This document shows, one piece after another, positions 12,741 through 25,770 of a stretch of 64,000 nucleotides of DNA; positions within the stretch are counted from its first letter, which is position 1; each line of letters begins with the position of its first letter. Position numbers and translations under genes: made by a program. A model generated the notes under the pieces. The model made no database searches. It saw nothing but the letters and a program-made list of their open reading frames with translations, and was not told the DNA's origin. The stretch spans positions 51,473,080 through 51,537,079 of the forward strand of contig OY292276.1 in NCBI GenBank assembly GCA_958496175.1, in the 5' to 3' direction. The DNA comes from Sisyra terminalis (taxonomy: Eukaryota; Arthropoda; Insecta; Neuroptera; Sisyridae).

Positions 12741-14273
12741 AATTATAGCACAAAAAAAGGAAACGGTTAAAAAATTAATTTTTGAACAATTTTGAAATGG
12801 AAAGCGTTAGCTAGCTAATTTAATTCTGTGCTTTCAAGCTCAAAAATAAAAAAAAATCTAAAGAGAAAGCTTCTTTTCTCCAGTGTATACAATACAAAAA
12901 CATACAGATGTGGATAATAAATGCTATTATGAAAAAGAAAATCAAAACATTGAAAAATGGCTTTTGGAAAAGATCCCGCACTTTGACAATAGTAAATTTC
13001 AAATTAAAAAAATAGCAAAATTTTTCAAATTTCGAAGAGCTTTGTCAACTAAAAATAAGTGCCAATAGATTCATTACCATAATTTTTTAATAAGAATAAC
13101 AAAAATCAGAATCCTATGTAAAGTTTAAAATTGAAAGCTCTACAAAATCAAGTTTAGGAAATAAAACCGGAAATCTCAATGAGCACCCCATGCGTCCGTG
13201 GGTTGGTCAAAAAACTGATTTTTTTCTTTAACCCTTTTCAAAGCTCGGACGCAATAATCCCCTTGGCCTGCAACGTAAAATAATTCGTAAAACCTTCGGA
13301 AATAAGTAAAAAATAAAATAACCCTTTTCAAACTGTACTATATTTATGGGCGCTGAATAATACTTTCATTTACTTTCCGTGAATTTTAAGAGATTAAACT
13401 ATAATGTATTGCAAGTTTAGTATTCAAAAGTTTACAATTTTTTCTAATAAAAACGATTTTTCTTTTTATACTGATATGAACTACTAAAATGCGTGGTATT
13501 TGGCAGATCATTGATAGATTAAATATAGAAAATAAAAACTGCAAATCTATTTTAAGATTGACGGAAAAAAAATGTTTTGAAAAGTGTAAAGGAAACGTTG
13601 AAATATGAAAAGATATCAATGTTTTCCCTTGCAGAATTCATCCATGATATATTTATAGTTTTTATGATGTTTACTGTAAGTGTTCAGATATGTCCAATTG
13701 TTGTTTCCACTTGAATAGTTTCACAAAAAGACTAAAGGTTTAACTACCCTTCACAGGTTGAAATATGTCAGATTGAAGAAAGCGGGGGATGTTTTTCTTT
13801 ATCGATACCATTTGCAGTCACCATATTCAATAGTATTTTCTCATATATAAATTGCCCAGTGATTGTATGATTAGGGAGCATTTCCCATTAACTACCGTTC
13901 AATGTTGGGGGAGAAATTTGTAATGAACATGGAAGGCATTTAGTTCCGCATGTTCATGATGCTGACATTCCGGAATTATTCAAAGTAAAAACTTTTAGAA
14001 CAACGAATGAAAAGCAGTCATTATGCCACCAGGTAATAACAAGCACAAGTGATTAGATTAGTTTGACTTTCGTTAAATTTCACTATAGGTACTTTCTCTT
14101 ACAAATGCAAGCGACGAGAATCGCTTAAGCTCTTAAATCAAACGATTCAAAGTTTTCTTGTAAGCTTTGTCTTATAGATTTGGTTGAGGACTTAGTTAAT
14201 TATTTGGCGCTTTAGTCTCGTGAAGTTTGAAATACATTAAAATGTTATGCATTCTAAACGTAGGTAGATAATA

Positions 14274-15071
14274 GGGTGATTTTTTTTTTGACTTTTTTTG
14301 GTCCCATCGTGAAATTTTGTTGGAAATACCAAAAAAAAAATTCTCTGAAAGTTTGAGCCCTTAATATTAATTTTAAGTCCTCGACCAAGACGTGTAAAGA
14401 TTTCCCATTGAAAATACACGGAAACTCTGATTTTTTATTTTTAAATTTCTATATCTCAGCGGCATTTCGTGGGATCGCTTTTACCGAAGATGGTTTTTTC
14501 TCAGAATTTAACGCTCTACAAAAGTGCCCATTGCGACAAAGTCGTAACTCACACCGGTGAAGTAATACGGGCCACTGAACCTGATTTTTCCATAAAATTC
14601 AAGGCTTAATATCTCGTTTAATATTGATTTTCGCGATTTGGCCTACAGGAACGTTTTTGTAGGAAATTAAATTCTCTACAAGTTTTTCATTTATAATTTT
14701 TCCGTAGCTCTTGTTATTTACGAGATAAATGCAAAAAAAACGTGAATTTTATGGAAAAATCAGGTTTAGTGGCCCATACTACCTCACCGGTGTGAGTTAC
14801 GACTTTGTCGCAATGGGCACTTTTGTAGAGCGTTTAATTCTGAGAAAAAACCATCTTCGGTAAAAGCGATCCCATGAAATGCCGCTGAGATATAGAAATT
14901 TAAAAATAAAAAATCAGAGTTTCCGTGTATTTTCAATGGGAAATCTTTACACGTCTTGGTCGAGGACTTAAAATTAATATTAAGGGCTCAAACTTTCAGG
15001 GAATGTTTTTTTTTTGGTATTTCCAACAAAATTTCACGATGGGACCAAAAAAAGTCAAATAAAAATCACCC
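14274..15071. mobile_element. Fold-back DNA element (798 bp), TA-flanked, full-length palindrome
   Basis: Ends GGGTGATTTTT and AAAAATCACCC are flanked by TA on both sides (14272-14273 and 15072-15073). The whole element folds on itself: GGTCCCATCGTGAAATTTTG near 14311 is mirrored by CAAAATTTCACGATGGGACC near 15029, and blocks such as TGAGTTACGACTTTGTCG pair about 260 bases apart. Centre about 14670. No coding capacity, so non-autonomous; the TA target suggests mobilisation by a Tc1/mariner-type transposase (inference). Related to the element at 54350. Confidence 0.8.
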
Positions 15072-18000
15072 TACTAGATATATTAAAACATAATTTGGAG
15101 AAAAAAAGCTGTTAAAAATGTCAACTTTATTTTCTCATTGAAATAACTATTTGATGATTGTATTTAGCCGTGTTTTGTTGGAAAGTTTGGACAATGCATC
15201 GTAATTATAACTTTTGCAGCAAAAAAAAAATCAAATTAAAATTCACATTGACAATTGTCCGAGAGTACAATTGTAATGGAATAGAATGAGAGAGGAACGA
15301 GTACGTGATAATTAAAAAAATATTGTCTGCTCTTGAAAAGTAAACTAATATTGTGTTAACGATATAGTCAATGCATAAACGAGTTTATTATTAATGGAAC
15401 ATCAAATAAAATGATTGTATTTTACAACTATTCATTTTAAAAACTCGACTATAATTTCATTGTGTTTAAATGGATTTTGCACAGTTGCCTTTTTTTTGTT
15501 TATTTTTTTGACTATCAAAGTTGTTTCGCCTGTTTTATTCTTGTTTGTATATGTTTGTTTCGATTTAACAAGGGTTGAAATTTCATTTCAGATTGATTAT
15601 TTTTTTACTGATTCAATTTTTGACTATGTAATTTTTCTGGATAATACAAAAATTAATTAAAAAGTTCAAAACTTTTTTACACTTTCCAAAAAAAAGCATA
15701 ATTGCACCAACTTTTATAACAGGAAGTATATTTATTCTTAGGAGAAACCTAAAATGTTTATATACCAAAAGACAGTACTAAAATTTTATTCACTTTGAAA
15801 GCAAGAATGGTTCAGATAATTGGACAGTTAGACAAGTTATAAATCGTTTTAAGTTTCATTAAATTTTAATTGTGTTTAACATACATTTCTACTGAAAACC
15901 TAAATGTTTTTAAACTAAAGGTTTTATTGAACTTCTAATCTATGTATATATAAAACAAAGTCATGTAAATTAAACTATTTATAACATAAGAATGGCTGGA
16001 TCGATTTTCTTGGATTTACTGGATCTATGATTTATTGGATTCGTCTACTCCTTGATTAACAAAATAACTATTAGAATGTCTAAAATTTCTCCTCTAAAAG
16101 AGTGAAAAACGGTAGCAAAGTTTGTAAGGGATAACGTTTAATAAACAATCGAAATTTCAAATTTAATAATCAATCAAAGTCCGTTAAAAGCGAAACGTTA
16201 TTACTGCTTAGTATAAAAAAAAGTTGATTTATTATAAGAAACAAAAACTAAGGGTCTGCTTAAAAATTTAAACTCTGATAAGTAAATATATCTGAAAAGG
16301 TTAAGTTAAGTTTATAAATGAGCATTATGTTTTTTGGCTTTCACATATTGTAAACCTGAAAATCCGAAATACGCATTCACAAATAAATACATTAGTGAGT
16401 GAGTAGCCTTACCAACGCACGGCAAGATAGCCAATTTATATATAAGAAGTGCTTATCAATGTTAAAAATAAGAAGTGCGTTTTTAAATAAACAAGGGTTG
16501 ACATAATCCACAATTTTTTGCTTACGTTATTTATATTATTTGTAATCATTGATGTCTGTGGTTTGTGGTTTAAACTTGACTATTTTATTTATTGAATTTA
16601 AGTGTCAAATTTATAACTTAATTCATATTTTGTATTTATATAATTAATAAATCTTATTGTGAGCTTATAATTATGAACAATGCCGCGGCCTAAAAGATCT
16701 AATGTTTCAATTGCGTTAATGAAATAAAACCAATCTTCTTAATATTTTTCGAGCACATATTAATTAGGGCCGCAAGAGTGATAGGATTTCAGAAATATTT
16801 TTCTTTATATTAAGCAAAGGCGTAAAAAATCTAAACAGTAGTGAAAGGGTAAAAATAATTTATAAAATCAGAACCAGTACTAAACAACCACAAGAAAATC
16901 AAAATCATCAAAACTATTATTTAATTATATATAATTTAGTTAATTAAAGTTTTAAGTTTTTTAAAGTTTTCTCAAATTTTTGAGGGTGTACGGGTCAAAC
17001 CGACCCCGGATTCGTGTTCAGGGGGTCAAAATACGTAGATTTATGTAGGTCCGATCAAAAGTACAGAGTACTTTTTTTTTTGTGTGCCGGTGTTATGAAT
17101 TTATTAGATAGTGGGATAAAATCTATGTTTATGTTCATTTCATGGTTTTATTTAATATTATAATAGCCATTACATTACATAAATTCAAATCATGGCCAAC
17201 GATTTCGATTACCGAAGTAACGTAGTAGTTCTCTATTCCTTCATTCAAAAAATTTAAATTTTCTTGGAAGAAAAAAATGTGAAAATACAAGGTAAAATAA
17301 GATATTATTCATAAATTATTGACTTAATTTTTAAAAGAAAATAAAGGAAAATTATTCTAAGAAGGTAGATTACATTGGCAAACCGAATCTTCAATTCCAT
17401 AGTGAATGATTCCGTTTGTATAAATGTGAAATTAAAAGCAATCAAAGATTAACATTACATTGTAGAACGTTGTGAAATCATTACATTGTGGAATTGTCAA
17501 AATTCAACATTGTTCTAACTAATGTTTAGATAAATCGTTACGTAATAGGTGTGACAGTGTATTGGGAGAAATTGTAGCAAAGATGAACCAACAAAGATTT
17601 TATATTGACGTAGCTTCCATTGTTGACTCAATTATATAATTTGTAGAGGCGTTCACAAAGAGCTTTATTTGGAAAAGTGGACTGAAATTGAAAATTTCTA
17701 TATATATATCATATGTTTAATTATAAATGGAGGCAATTTTTGTTGGTGAATAATTAAAGCGTTTTTGGAACAAAGCTTTTCAATGAGAGCTTAATTATGT
17801 TATTAATATGATGATAAAGGTGCGGCCATGTTTGTCTAGCATAAACGACCAAACAGACACGCACTATGACGATAGAGCTTTGTTTGCACGCATCACTGAG
17901 CTTGCGCTACTCAATTGATGTACGCACTCGCACCGCCCACGCATCATTGCTATAAACATTCGCACACATCCCACCATCCCCCAGCAGTATTCCCTGCGCT

Positions 18001-18576
18001 TCATAGTGGTCTACCTCATACCACCGAAAAGCTTTGGTTTTATCATCAAAATACGAAAAGCTTCATTTGGAATGTATTCCGACAGGCAACCTTTGTCTCA
18101 TTTACCTAGAGACAATCAAAACATGAAAGCACATATTATGCGAATGAGTGTTCCAAAATGAATGAAATTTCGCTAATTGCTATATTGCATTATTATTATT
18201 ATTAAGACCTGTTGACCATCTTGTATTCAATTTGTGATATCGTTTGGAAAAGATTCAATCTCACACAAATTTAATATATCTGGGAAATCGTGCTCAAATC
18301 ATCAGTAATGGATTTGTAGTTTGGGAAAATATGTAATATTGATTAAAAGGCCACAAGGGTTGCTTTCCAATTAAATTTCAATTTGATCAATCAAGACTAG
18401 CAAAATTTAAAAAAATAGTTTTACATAATTTACTTTTCTTATTTTGTGCAATAAAAATACTCTTTTTTAATTTCTTTCGTACAAGGGGATAATCCATTGA
18501 AATTAAAATAATATTTTTTGATTTCGTTAGAAAGAAACATTTCTGAGTTTATCATTTTTTTAGTATCCCTGTGGTG

Positions 18577-19226
18577 ACCGTAAACAAGTTGGCGCCAAAT
18601 ATTAATTTTTTTTAAAAAACCGAATGCCAAAAAATTGCTCATGAATTGCTCTTTCGAAATACACAATTGCTCCACTGCTATCATTAATCGTTAATTAATT
18701 AATCGTAATTAAAAAAACAAAATTTAATTCCCGATTATCTCTAACTATATGGACTTATTTTTATTGTAATTATGAGGAATTTTTTGTTCATAAAATCGTA
18801 TTTAATTAATTAATAAAATAAATAATTATTTTACGGCTTTAAGCCTGCGAGTAATAATTGTGACGTCATCGTCGCGCGACAATTTGCTTGCCGCTTTTAT
18901 GAGGACAAGCCATAGTGACTTATTAGGTTACATGTGTATACATCCATGTAAACAAACTTATATTGTTGGCTTAATTATAAAATAAAAAAAAGGATAAAAT
19001 CGAAAAAAGGATGAGCAATTTTTTGGCATCAATAACAATAAAAATAAGTCCATATAATTAGAGATAATCGGGAATTATTTTTTGTTTCTTTAATTACGAT
19101 TAATTAATTAATGATTAATGATAGCAGTGGAGCAATTGTGTAGTTCGAAAGAGCAATTCATGAGCAATTTTTTGACATTCGGTTTTTTAAAAAAAAATAT
19201 ATATTTGGCGTCAACTTGTTTACGGT
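18577..19226. mobile_element. Long-TIR DNA element with 9-bp target duplication (Mutator-like MITE)
   Basis: CCTGTGGTG occurs directly at both borders (18568-18576 and 19227-19235). Inside it, the ends ACCGTAAACAAG and CTTGTTTACGGT start inverted arms of about 200 bases, mirrored through GAGCAATT, TTAATTAATTAATC and AGATAATCGGGAAT. A 9-bp duplication with long inverted repeats is the pattern of Mutator-like elements (family knowledge). The core (about 18830-18990) is less AT-rich and has no coding capacity. Confidence 0.75.
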
Positions 19227-20589
19227 CCTGTGGTGCTAGATTTAATCAGTAGTGAGGAAAAGTTGTCTAAGATGGAGGCCATTAACAAAAAAAAAAACTT
19301 TTTTATTTTCCACTTTATCTTCAATTAAAGTAAAAATAAGAGGCAGACCACTAAAATTATGGGGGGGATGTGTACGGTTTTGGTTTTGTAACAGCTAATC
19401 GAACGCAATTTTAGTTTTGTGGATTTCGTTCCGGTAATTTCCGGTCAGAGATTCATTCCGGTCTGGAAAGTCTATTATCGAAAATATAGATGTAATCTTG
19501 AAAGTAATCAAAATAGGGAGAAATGTATGCTTTTCGGCATTTTGCCGAAGAAAAATTGACTATGAAACAATTTTGATATTTGGAAGATCAAGCTTTGACA
19601 CTAAAACTTATTGGACGATATTTATATTTGCAAATCTTGGATTAAACGTAATAAAATATCAATTTTTTCTAAGAAAATGATAATAGATAACGATAAATAG
19701 ATCTCACACAGAAATAATAAATCCAAAATTTCAATAGTTGAAGTTTGAAAAGGTGATCAAACAAGTATAAGTTACGAAGTGATTATCATTTGTTTTTCCC
19801 GTAGCAAACACTCTTAATTGTGTAAAAATAATTTCAAGATATTTCATATATTTCAACAATTTTCTTATTGTCGTTTTTATGTTTATCCATTGTCTTTTCA
19901 AAAATAATTCCGTATATTAGAAACTGCAATGTTTTCATTTATATGATTGATGAATTTTTCAAATATTTTTCATTTACAAATTGGGCCACAATAAACCTCT
20001 TGCAAAACCTATTCAGAGAAATTGATAAAAGATATAAATCTAAATAGGATTACGGTTTTTAAGTTATAAAGCGCTTACAGTCTCGATGGCTATATACTGT
20101 GATTATAAAAATTCAGTAATCTAAATTTTCGTGATAATATTTTTAGTCTAAACAAATCCAATAAAAATTAACTTCTTCAGAAGTTCTACAATCTTTTGGA
20201 TTTTAGTAAAAAAAAAATAACTTTTCTTTTTCTTATCGAAAATATTTTTTGGTGTAAAGACTGCTTTAGCGTGGAATACTTGTTTGCAATCTGGTAACAT
20301 AGAATCTAACCGTATTAACCATTATTAATATCGACGATTATAAAATGTTTTGCGGATGTACCGAAATATTAGCTCAAACCAAAATTTATTGATATTTCGT
20401 AGCTTTCTTAATAAACCACAACAATCGTAATATTTTTTTTTGAGATCAACATTTAATAAGTTTAATTAAAATTGCTAGTGTTATTTCTTCTTTATTTTAA
20501 GTTATGTAAAAATAAGTTCCCTCATTACATTTTTCATAAAAAAAGATCTTTAGAAGTTGAATTTCAAGTTGCAAATATCACTTAATTGA

Positions 20590-21115
20590 GGACCTAAAAA
20601 TCAATGCGCGTTTCCTTCACCTAGAGAAGACGATTATGTCCTCCTGTAACCATCAACCACTTTATGTTGCCACAAAAAACAATCAATTATTCCTGGGTAT
20701 GCACCTTGATAGAGATCTAATTTGGGATCACTACATAAAGCAAACACGAAAGAAATTAAATAGAAAATACAGGATGAAGTAGATGTTCGCAAGGATTTCT
20801 ACTCTTTCCAAGGAAAATAAACTTTTTATTTGCAAAATTTTGCTGAAACTGGTATAGATATACGGGATTCAGTTGTGGGAAACTACTTCAAATTCCAACA
20901 TTGAAATACTCCAAATATTCCAATAGAAAACACTGTACCAAATAATTAATGCCCCCTGGTAATGGTAAAACGAGAGATAAAATTGTTCATCAAGGAATAC
21001 CTAGAAAAACTGGATGGACATCCGAACAAACTTTCCCTAAATCTTCTGGACAACAGTGAAATCAACGTAAGATTTTAAACATAGAATACCACTGATCTAC
21101 CTGGTAGATTTTGAC
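20590..21115 (+). pseudogene. jockey-like LINE remnant, RT C-terminal part
   Basis: Broken frames read LGMHLDRDLIWD, FARISTLSKENKLFICKILL, YGIQLWETTSNSNIEI and EKLDGHPNKLSLNLLDNSE, in the order of the C-terminal region of jockey-clade reverse transcriptases. Frameshifts and stops are frequent. No poly(A) tail or target duplication could be fixed. Confidence 0.75.
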
Positions 21116-21426
21116 TACCAAACCATTAATATGGATTAGTCTGTTGATACTAATTCATTCAGGAGATGTACGAAATCAAATGTATTTATTGAACCACCGT
21201 ATAAATCGTGCAACAAACGAAGTAAAAAAATTAAGTTGCAAATATAAATATAAAGTTTTTGTGGAAAATTGTAAATTTTCAGTCATTAAAGATTAGTAGA
21301 ATCGAGATCATTTAATTAATATCTTCTAAAATGGCAAAATTATAGGTGACAAAGGTTTTAGTGTTCTAAAGCATGGTATTGTGGCATCCATGCAATTGTG
21401 TTTAGAAGAAAATAGTAAAAGTAGTA

Positions 21427-21577
21427 CCGTATTTGACGGCATATAAGACGCGCCCTTATTTAGAAGACCACACACAAGAAAAAAAAGTTAATTTGTATCC
21501 TTCACGTATAAGACGCAGGTAACTTTTTTGAGACCAAATTTAGGAAAAAAGTGCGTCTTATATGCCGTCAAACACGG
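21427..21577. mobile_element. Small MITE (151 bp), TA-flanked
   Basis: Ends CCGTATTTGACGGCATATAA and TTATATGCCGTCAAACACGG are inverted repeats of about 25 bases, flanked by TA (21425-21426 and 21578-21579). AAGACGC motifs repeat inside. Non-coding; Tc1/mariner-type by its TA target. Confidence 0.8.
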
Positions 21578-22084
21578 TATTCCTCTTGCTAGTATGAAAA
21601 TTTACCTAAGAAATTACAGTAAAGGAACTTTTAAAACAATAGTTTTCATAACTTTCTACGAATATATCCCAAAGTTATTGAAACATTATATAAATGGAAA
21701 GTGCAACTTTGTTAATAGTTTGATGAGCTTTCATAGATAATGAATCCATTTTGTTTTTTCGTCAAATATTTCATGTTCGTTAATATGAAAAATGATTTTA
21801 ACAAGTTAAGCCTATTTAAATATTAAAAATAGCGAGGACATGCAACACATCATTTATATTAAATTTGATAAATAACAGTTTTTTTTGCAACATTAAAACC
21901 ATTGGTTTGTTAAAATCAACTTTTTATTCGAATGAAATATTCAAAATGGTAAAAATTGCAGTTGAAAATTCATAAATAAAAAGGATGAGAGATTAAAATT
22001 GAATTAAAACTAATTTCACTAGGAGAAATCAAAACGTCACACATGTTGTTGATTTCGTATTATAACACTGAATTAACTAACATG

Positions 22085-22400
22085 CATTTGATTTAGTCGG
22101 TGGTGCAAGCGGGAGCGGAGACCGTTTGTGCACAAATCCCATTTGTTGATATTAGCGATATCATTGTTTCTGACAGGGGGGTGACAGAACCTGGTCGAAT
22201 TATACGAAAAACCCGTAGTAGTGATGAAACGAATAAGAGAAAAGCTGAAATTGGCTGAAATGCTGCACACGAAATGCTGAATGCTGAACAGAGATGAAGA
22301 GACACGTGTGTGGACGTGTGGGTGACAGTCGCTGACATGTGGTACTCGAGCTGGGCGACAACACAATGTGCTCACTCATCCCCCGAATCTGGGATATAGG
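22085..22400. promoter_or_regulatory. Higher-GC intronic island, candidate enhancer
   Basis: A clear composition shift with no transposon resemblance. It has overlapping open frames on the minus strand (about 81-100 residues) that resemble no known protein. Lying inside intron 2 of a developmental regulator, it could be a conserved cis-regulatory module; this rests on composition and position only. Confidence 0.25.
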
Positions 22401-23756
22401 GATATATTATTTACATAAAATGCATTACATTAATTACATCAGCTCTATCTGTTCTGAATTTTTCACGAACATTTTTTTCGTTTCACTATTTTTTTAATAT
22501 AAATAATTGAATTTGGATAAAAAAATTTATACGACCGAAATTGTTTTTAAAATACAATGCATTTGGTACATCATATAAATAGATATTAATCCCATAAATA
22601 TAAAAAGCATATACAAAAAAAAATGTAAATCATATCCATTTTTTTTTTGACTCAATAAATGAAGCTAGGGTATTGGTTCCACTATCAAGATTTAATACGT
22701 TATTATTATTATTTATTTATTTATTTACAAGTCTGGCATACATCCTATAGAGGTGCAAAAACACCTGTGCATAGGAACCAGATAAATACATTATTACATT
22801 TTAATATAAAAAAGCTTTACAACATAAGTATATTCAATCTCTTAGACAATAACTATGGCAAAATTACAGTACTAAATCACGATTAATCGCACTTAACCAT
22901 GAAGAGATTTTTCTTCTTAAGACTTTACTTAACCATATTAATACGTTGACTCGAATTTTATATTTCCTAACAATTATATAGAGAAAAATATTTTGTACAG
23001 TTGGCGAAATTGCATTATTCCGAATAATACTTGAGAAAAATGTTTTTTTTTATATATATATATATATAAATCGGCCATCAGGATCTAGGTCCTATTATCC
23101 GATAAGAAAAAAATGATTTGAAACGAAAATTTAGAGCTTTTTTTGAGCCAATTTGTTGAGGACACCATTTCAATATTTGGAAGATTTTGGTGCGTTTATA
23201 ATAAAATTAAAACTTTTAAAATTTAATCAATCAAAAATAGATCTAATCTTCTTAAAATTTGACCTCAAATACCAAAAAAATACAAGTTTTATATTTTAAT
23301 ATTTTTCATTCAAAAATTGTGCTTTTTTATCACTGTAAAAGTTAAACTAACGTTGACCAACAAGTTGTCAATTTAAAGAGAGCAAATTTTAAAACAAATT
23401 AGGTACAAAAGTTATGAGAAAATTGGAGGAAAATGGCAAAACCTTTGTATTTTTTTTACTATGAATGCAGAAAGGTAAAGCGTAATCTTACTTAATACTA
23501 AGTATACGAGTATACTAGGAATAGGAATTATGCCTTTCGTTTTAAATAGTAACACCTTTATAGTTGTCGTTTAAAATATTAACATTTGAACAAACCCGTA
23601 ACTCCAAACCCTTTGATTTTATCAAACTTGTATAATGTATTTAATACTTCTTTCCTGAACAAAAATTAAAATTAATTGCCATCTGTTAATGGTCATTTAC
23701 AATAGTATTCTACATTTGTGCCACTTTCCTAACCAGGGGAAGTTTTTCCAAATCAT

Positions 23757-25200
23757 TGTGATTAAAAACCTGGACAATTTTCAAATGATCCTGATTCTTA
23801 CCGACCTATTAGCCTCCTACCAATTATATTAAAAGTTTTTGTATAGTTCTCTTGAAAACAATTAAAAAAGCTCAAAAAGAGCTCAAAGAGCTCAAGAGCT
23901 TAAAAAAGCTTTTGAGGATCTAATACCAAACTAGCAATTCGGATTTAGAAGAAGTTATTCTGCCATTCAAAAATGCCACCGAATAGTGAACCTTATCAAA
24001 GAAAGCTTCGAATGTAAGCAGATATGCGCAGGATTATTAATTGATATTCAACAAGTTTTTGATAAAGTATGGTACGATGGCCTTGTACAAAATAAAAGAA
24101 AAAACTTTACTCTGACCAAATCATTCCCTAATTAAAATCATACTTCCATGATAGATTCTTCCAGGTAAAATTTGAGGCCAGCATAACCACAATACTTCCC
24201 TTTAAATTTGGAGTTCCTCAAGGAAGTATTTTAGGACCATTCCTATATATTTTTTTTATAGCAGACCTACCAGTAACAGTAGATACAATAATCGCTGCGA
24301 TTGCAAATGATACTACAATTTTTACCATGGAAAAGAACCCAAACAAAGTGGCCTATAAACTTCAGCCCAACATAAACTACTACGTAGAAAAATGGCTCTA
24401 CGACTGGAAAATGAACGTCAATACTCAAAAGTCAACCAAAACTACTTACACCACAACAAAAAAAAAACAGCACCCGGAATTGAATTTAATAACAACTCTG
24501 TTTCACAAAAGGATAACTTAAAATATTTGGGAGTTATATGGGACAAAAAACTTACATGAAAACCCTACATAGAAGCTAAAAATACAAATTATAAACTATT
24601 TGGTCTTCAAATAGAAATCAAATTTAAGTTATACAAAACAATAACAAAGTCAATTTGGACATATGGGCTGGAACTTTAGGGATTTGGGCGCTGAAGTATC
24701 AAATACCAACATCATTCAAAGGTCATAATCGAAATTTTACGATCCATAGCTATGTCACCTTGGTATATTAGCAACCAAAAATTGTATGATAACCAAAATT
24801 TGCCTTTTATAAAATACGTAATCAAAAATCAAAGCATTAAACATAAGTAACGATGCTACAAGCACGAAAATAAACTAATTGAAGATCTATTTAAACAACT
24901 ATTGAAACAAAAAAATATTAAAAAGGCAATGGCCTAAGGATCTACAGGAATGATCCCCAGAAAGTGAGGAATACTATGATAAAAATCAGGATGGTGACCG
25001 GTACTGAATATATTTTTTAATATTATTCTTCCATTGTTAGTTGAATTTGTTTCTTTTCTTTTTCTTTGGTACCACTATGATTTTTTTTTGTATAATTTTG
25101 TGTTGTTATTATTACATCGATTAGATTAATTTTACTCATTGCTTTGCAATACTAAGCAGATTTTAAAATGATGAATAAATATTTATAAAAAAACAAAAAT
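23757..25200 (+). pseudogene. jockey-like LINE remnant, RT domain to 3' end
   Basis: Reads SYRPISLLPII near 23796, QFGFRRSYSAIQ-like near 23936, then FGVPQGSILGPFLYIFFIAD near 24205 and AIANDTTIF near 24297, where the catalytic FADD motif has decayed to IAND. A frame with the following RT-thumb region continues to about 24520 and broken frames to about 25010; an A-rich end is near 25190. Several stops and frameshifts make it inactive. Confidence 0.75.
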
Positions 25201-25559
25201 AAATATTGTAGGATAGTTACATTAGTAATGCAACGGCTTAAGTCATAGTACTTAAATAATATACAAAATATCCTACCATCTGTGCTCTTTTCAACAAAAA
25301 GAGTTACACTTTAATCCCCTATATTATTTCATATCGTGTACATATTATTCCGATACTGTGGTAAAATATTGTGTAAACAAATAAGTTTACAGTAATTAAC
25401 TTATATTTTTTAACTGTGACTTTAGTAGTTTATACGGCATGTACATTGTTGATAAAAGTGTGCTTTATATATTTAATTTTAATAATAAAACTTAAGAAGT
25501 TATTTACTGCAAAAAAAACTAGTTAACTTTAATCATTGCTTCGTAATGTTTATTAGAAT

Positions 25560-25770
25560 TATAAATTATTCTTTTTCTCAATTTGTACCCATATGATACT
25601 GCTTAGTAGTAAATAAATTTTATTTATTTATTGAATTTAAATTGAAAAAATATTATATTTTTTGTGAATCAAGAAGCCTGATGAAGTTACGATACGTAAC
25701 GAAACGTAGCTAATTGAATAGTAAAAATATTAAATAAAAAAATCGATCTTAAACAACCTGAATTGTCTTC
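25560..25770 (+). repeat. Penelope-like terminal unit with hairpin motif
   Basis: CCTGATGAAGTTACG, a 3-base loop, then CGTAACGAAACG (25677-25707) and GTAGCTAATTGAATA; the same sequence, with a changed loop, occurs near 50190 and in reverse near 49850. Flanks to about 25770 also match that unit. Only one arm is present here. Confidence 0.6.

Noticed and set aside
22073..22375. Two overlapping minus-strand frames of 81 and 100 codons
   Set aside because: Ser/His/Phe-rich translations with no domain, overlapping in different frames; treated as composition effects.
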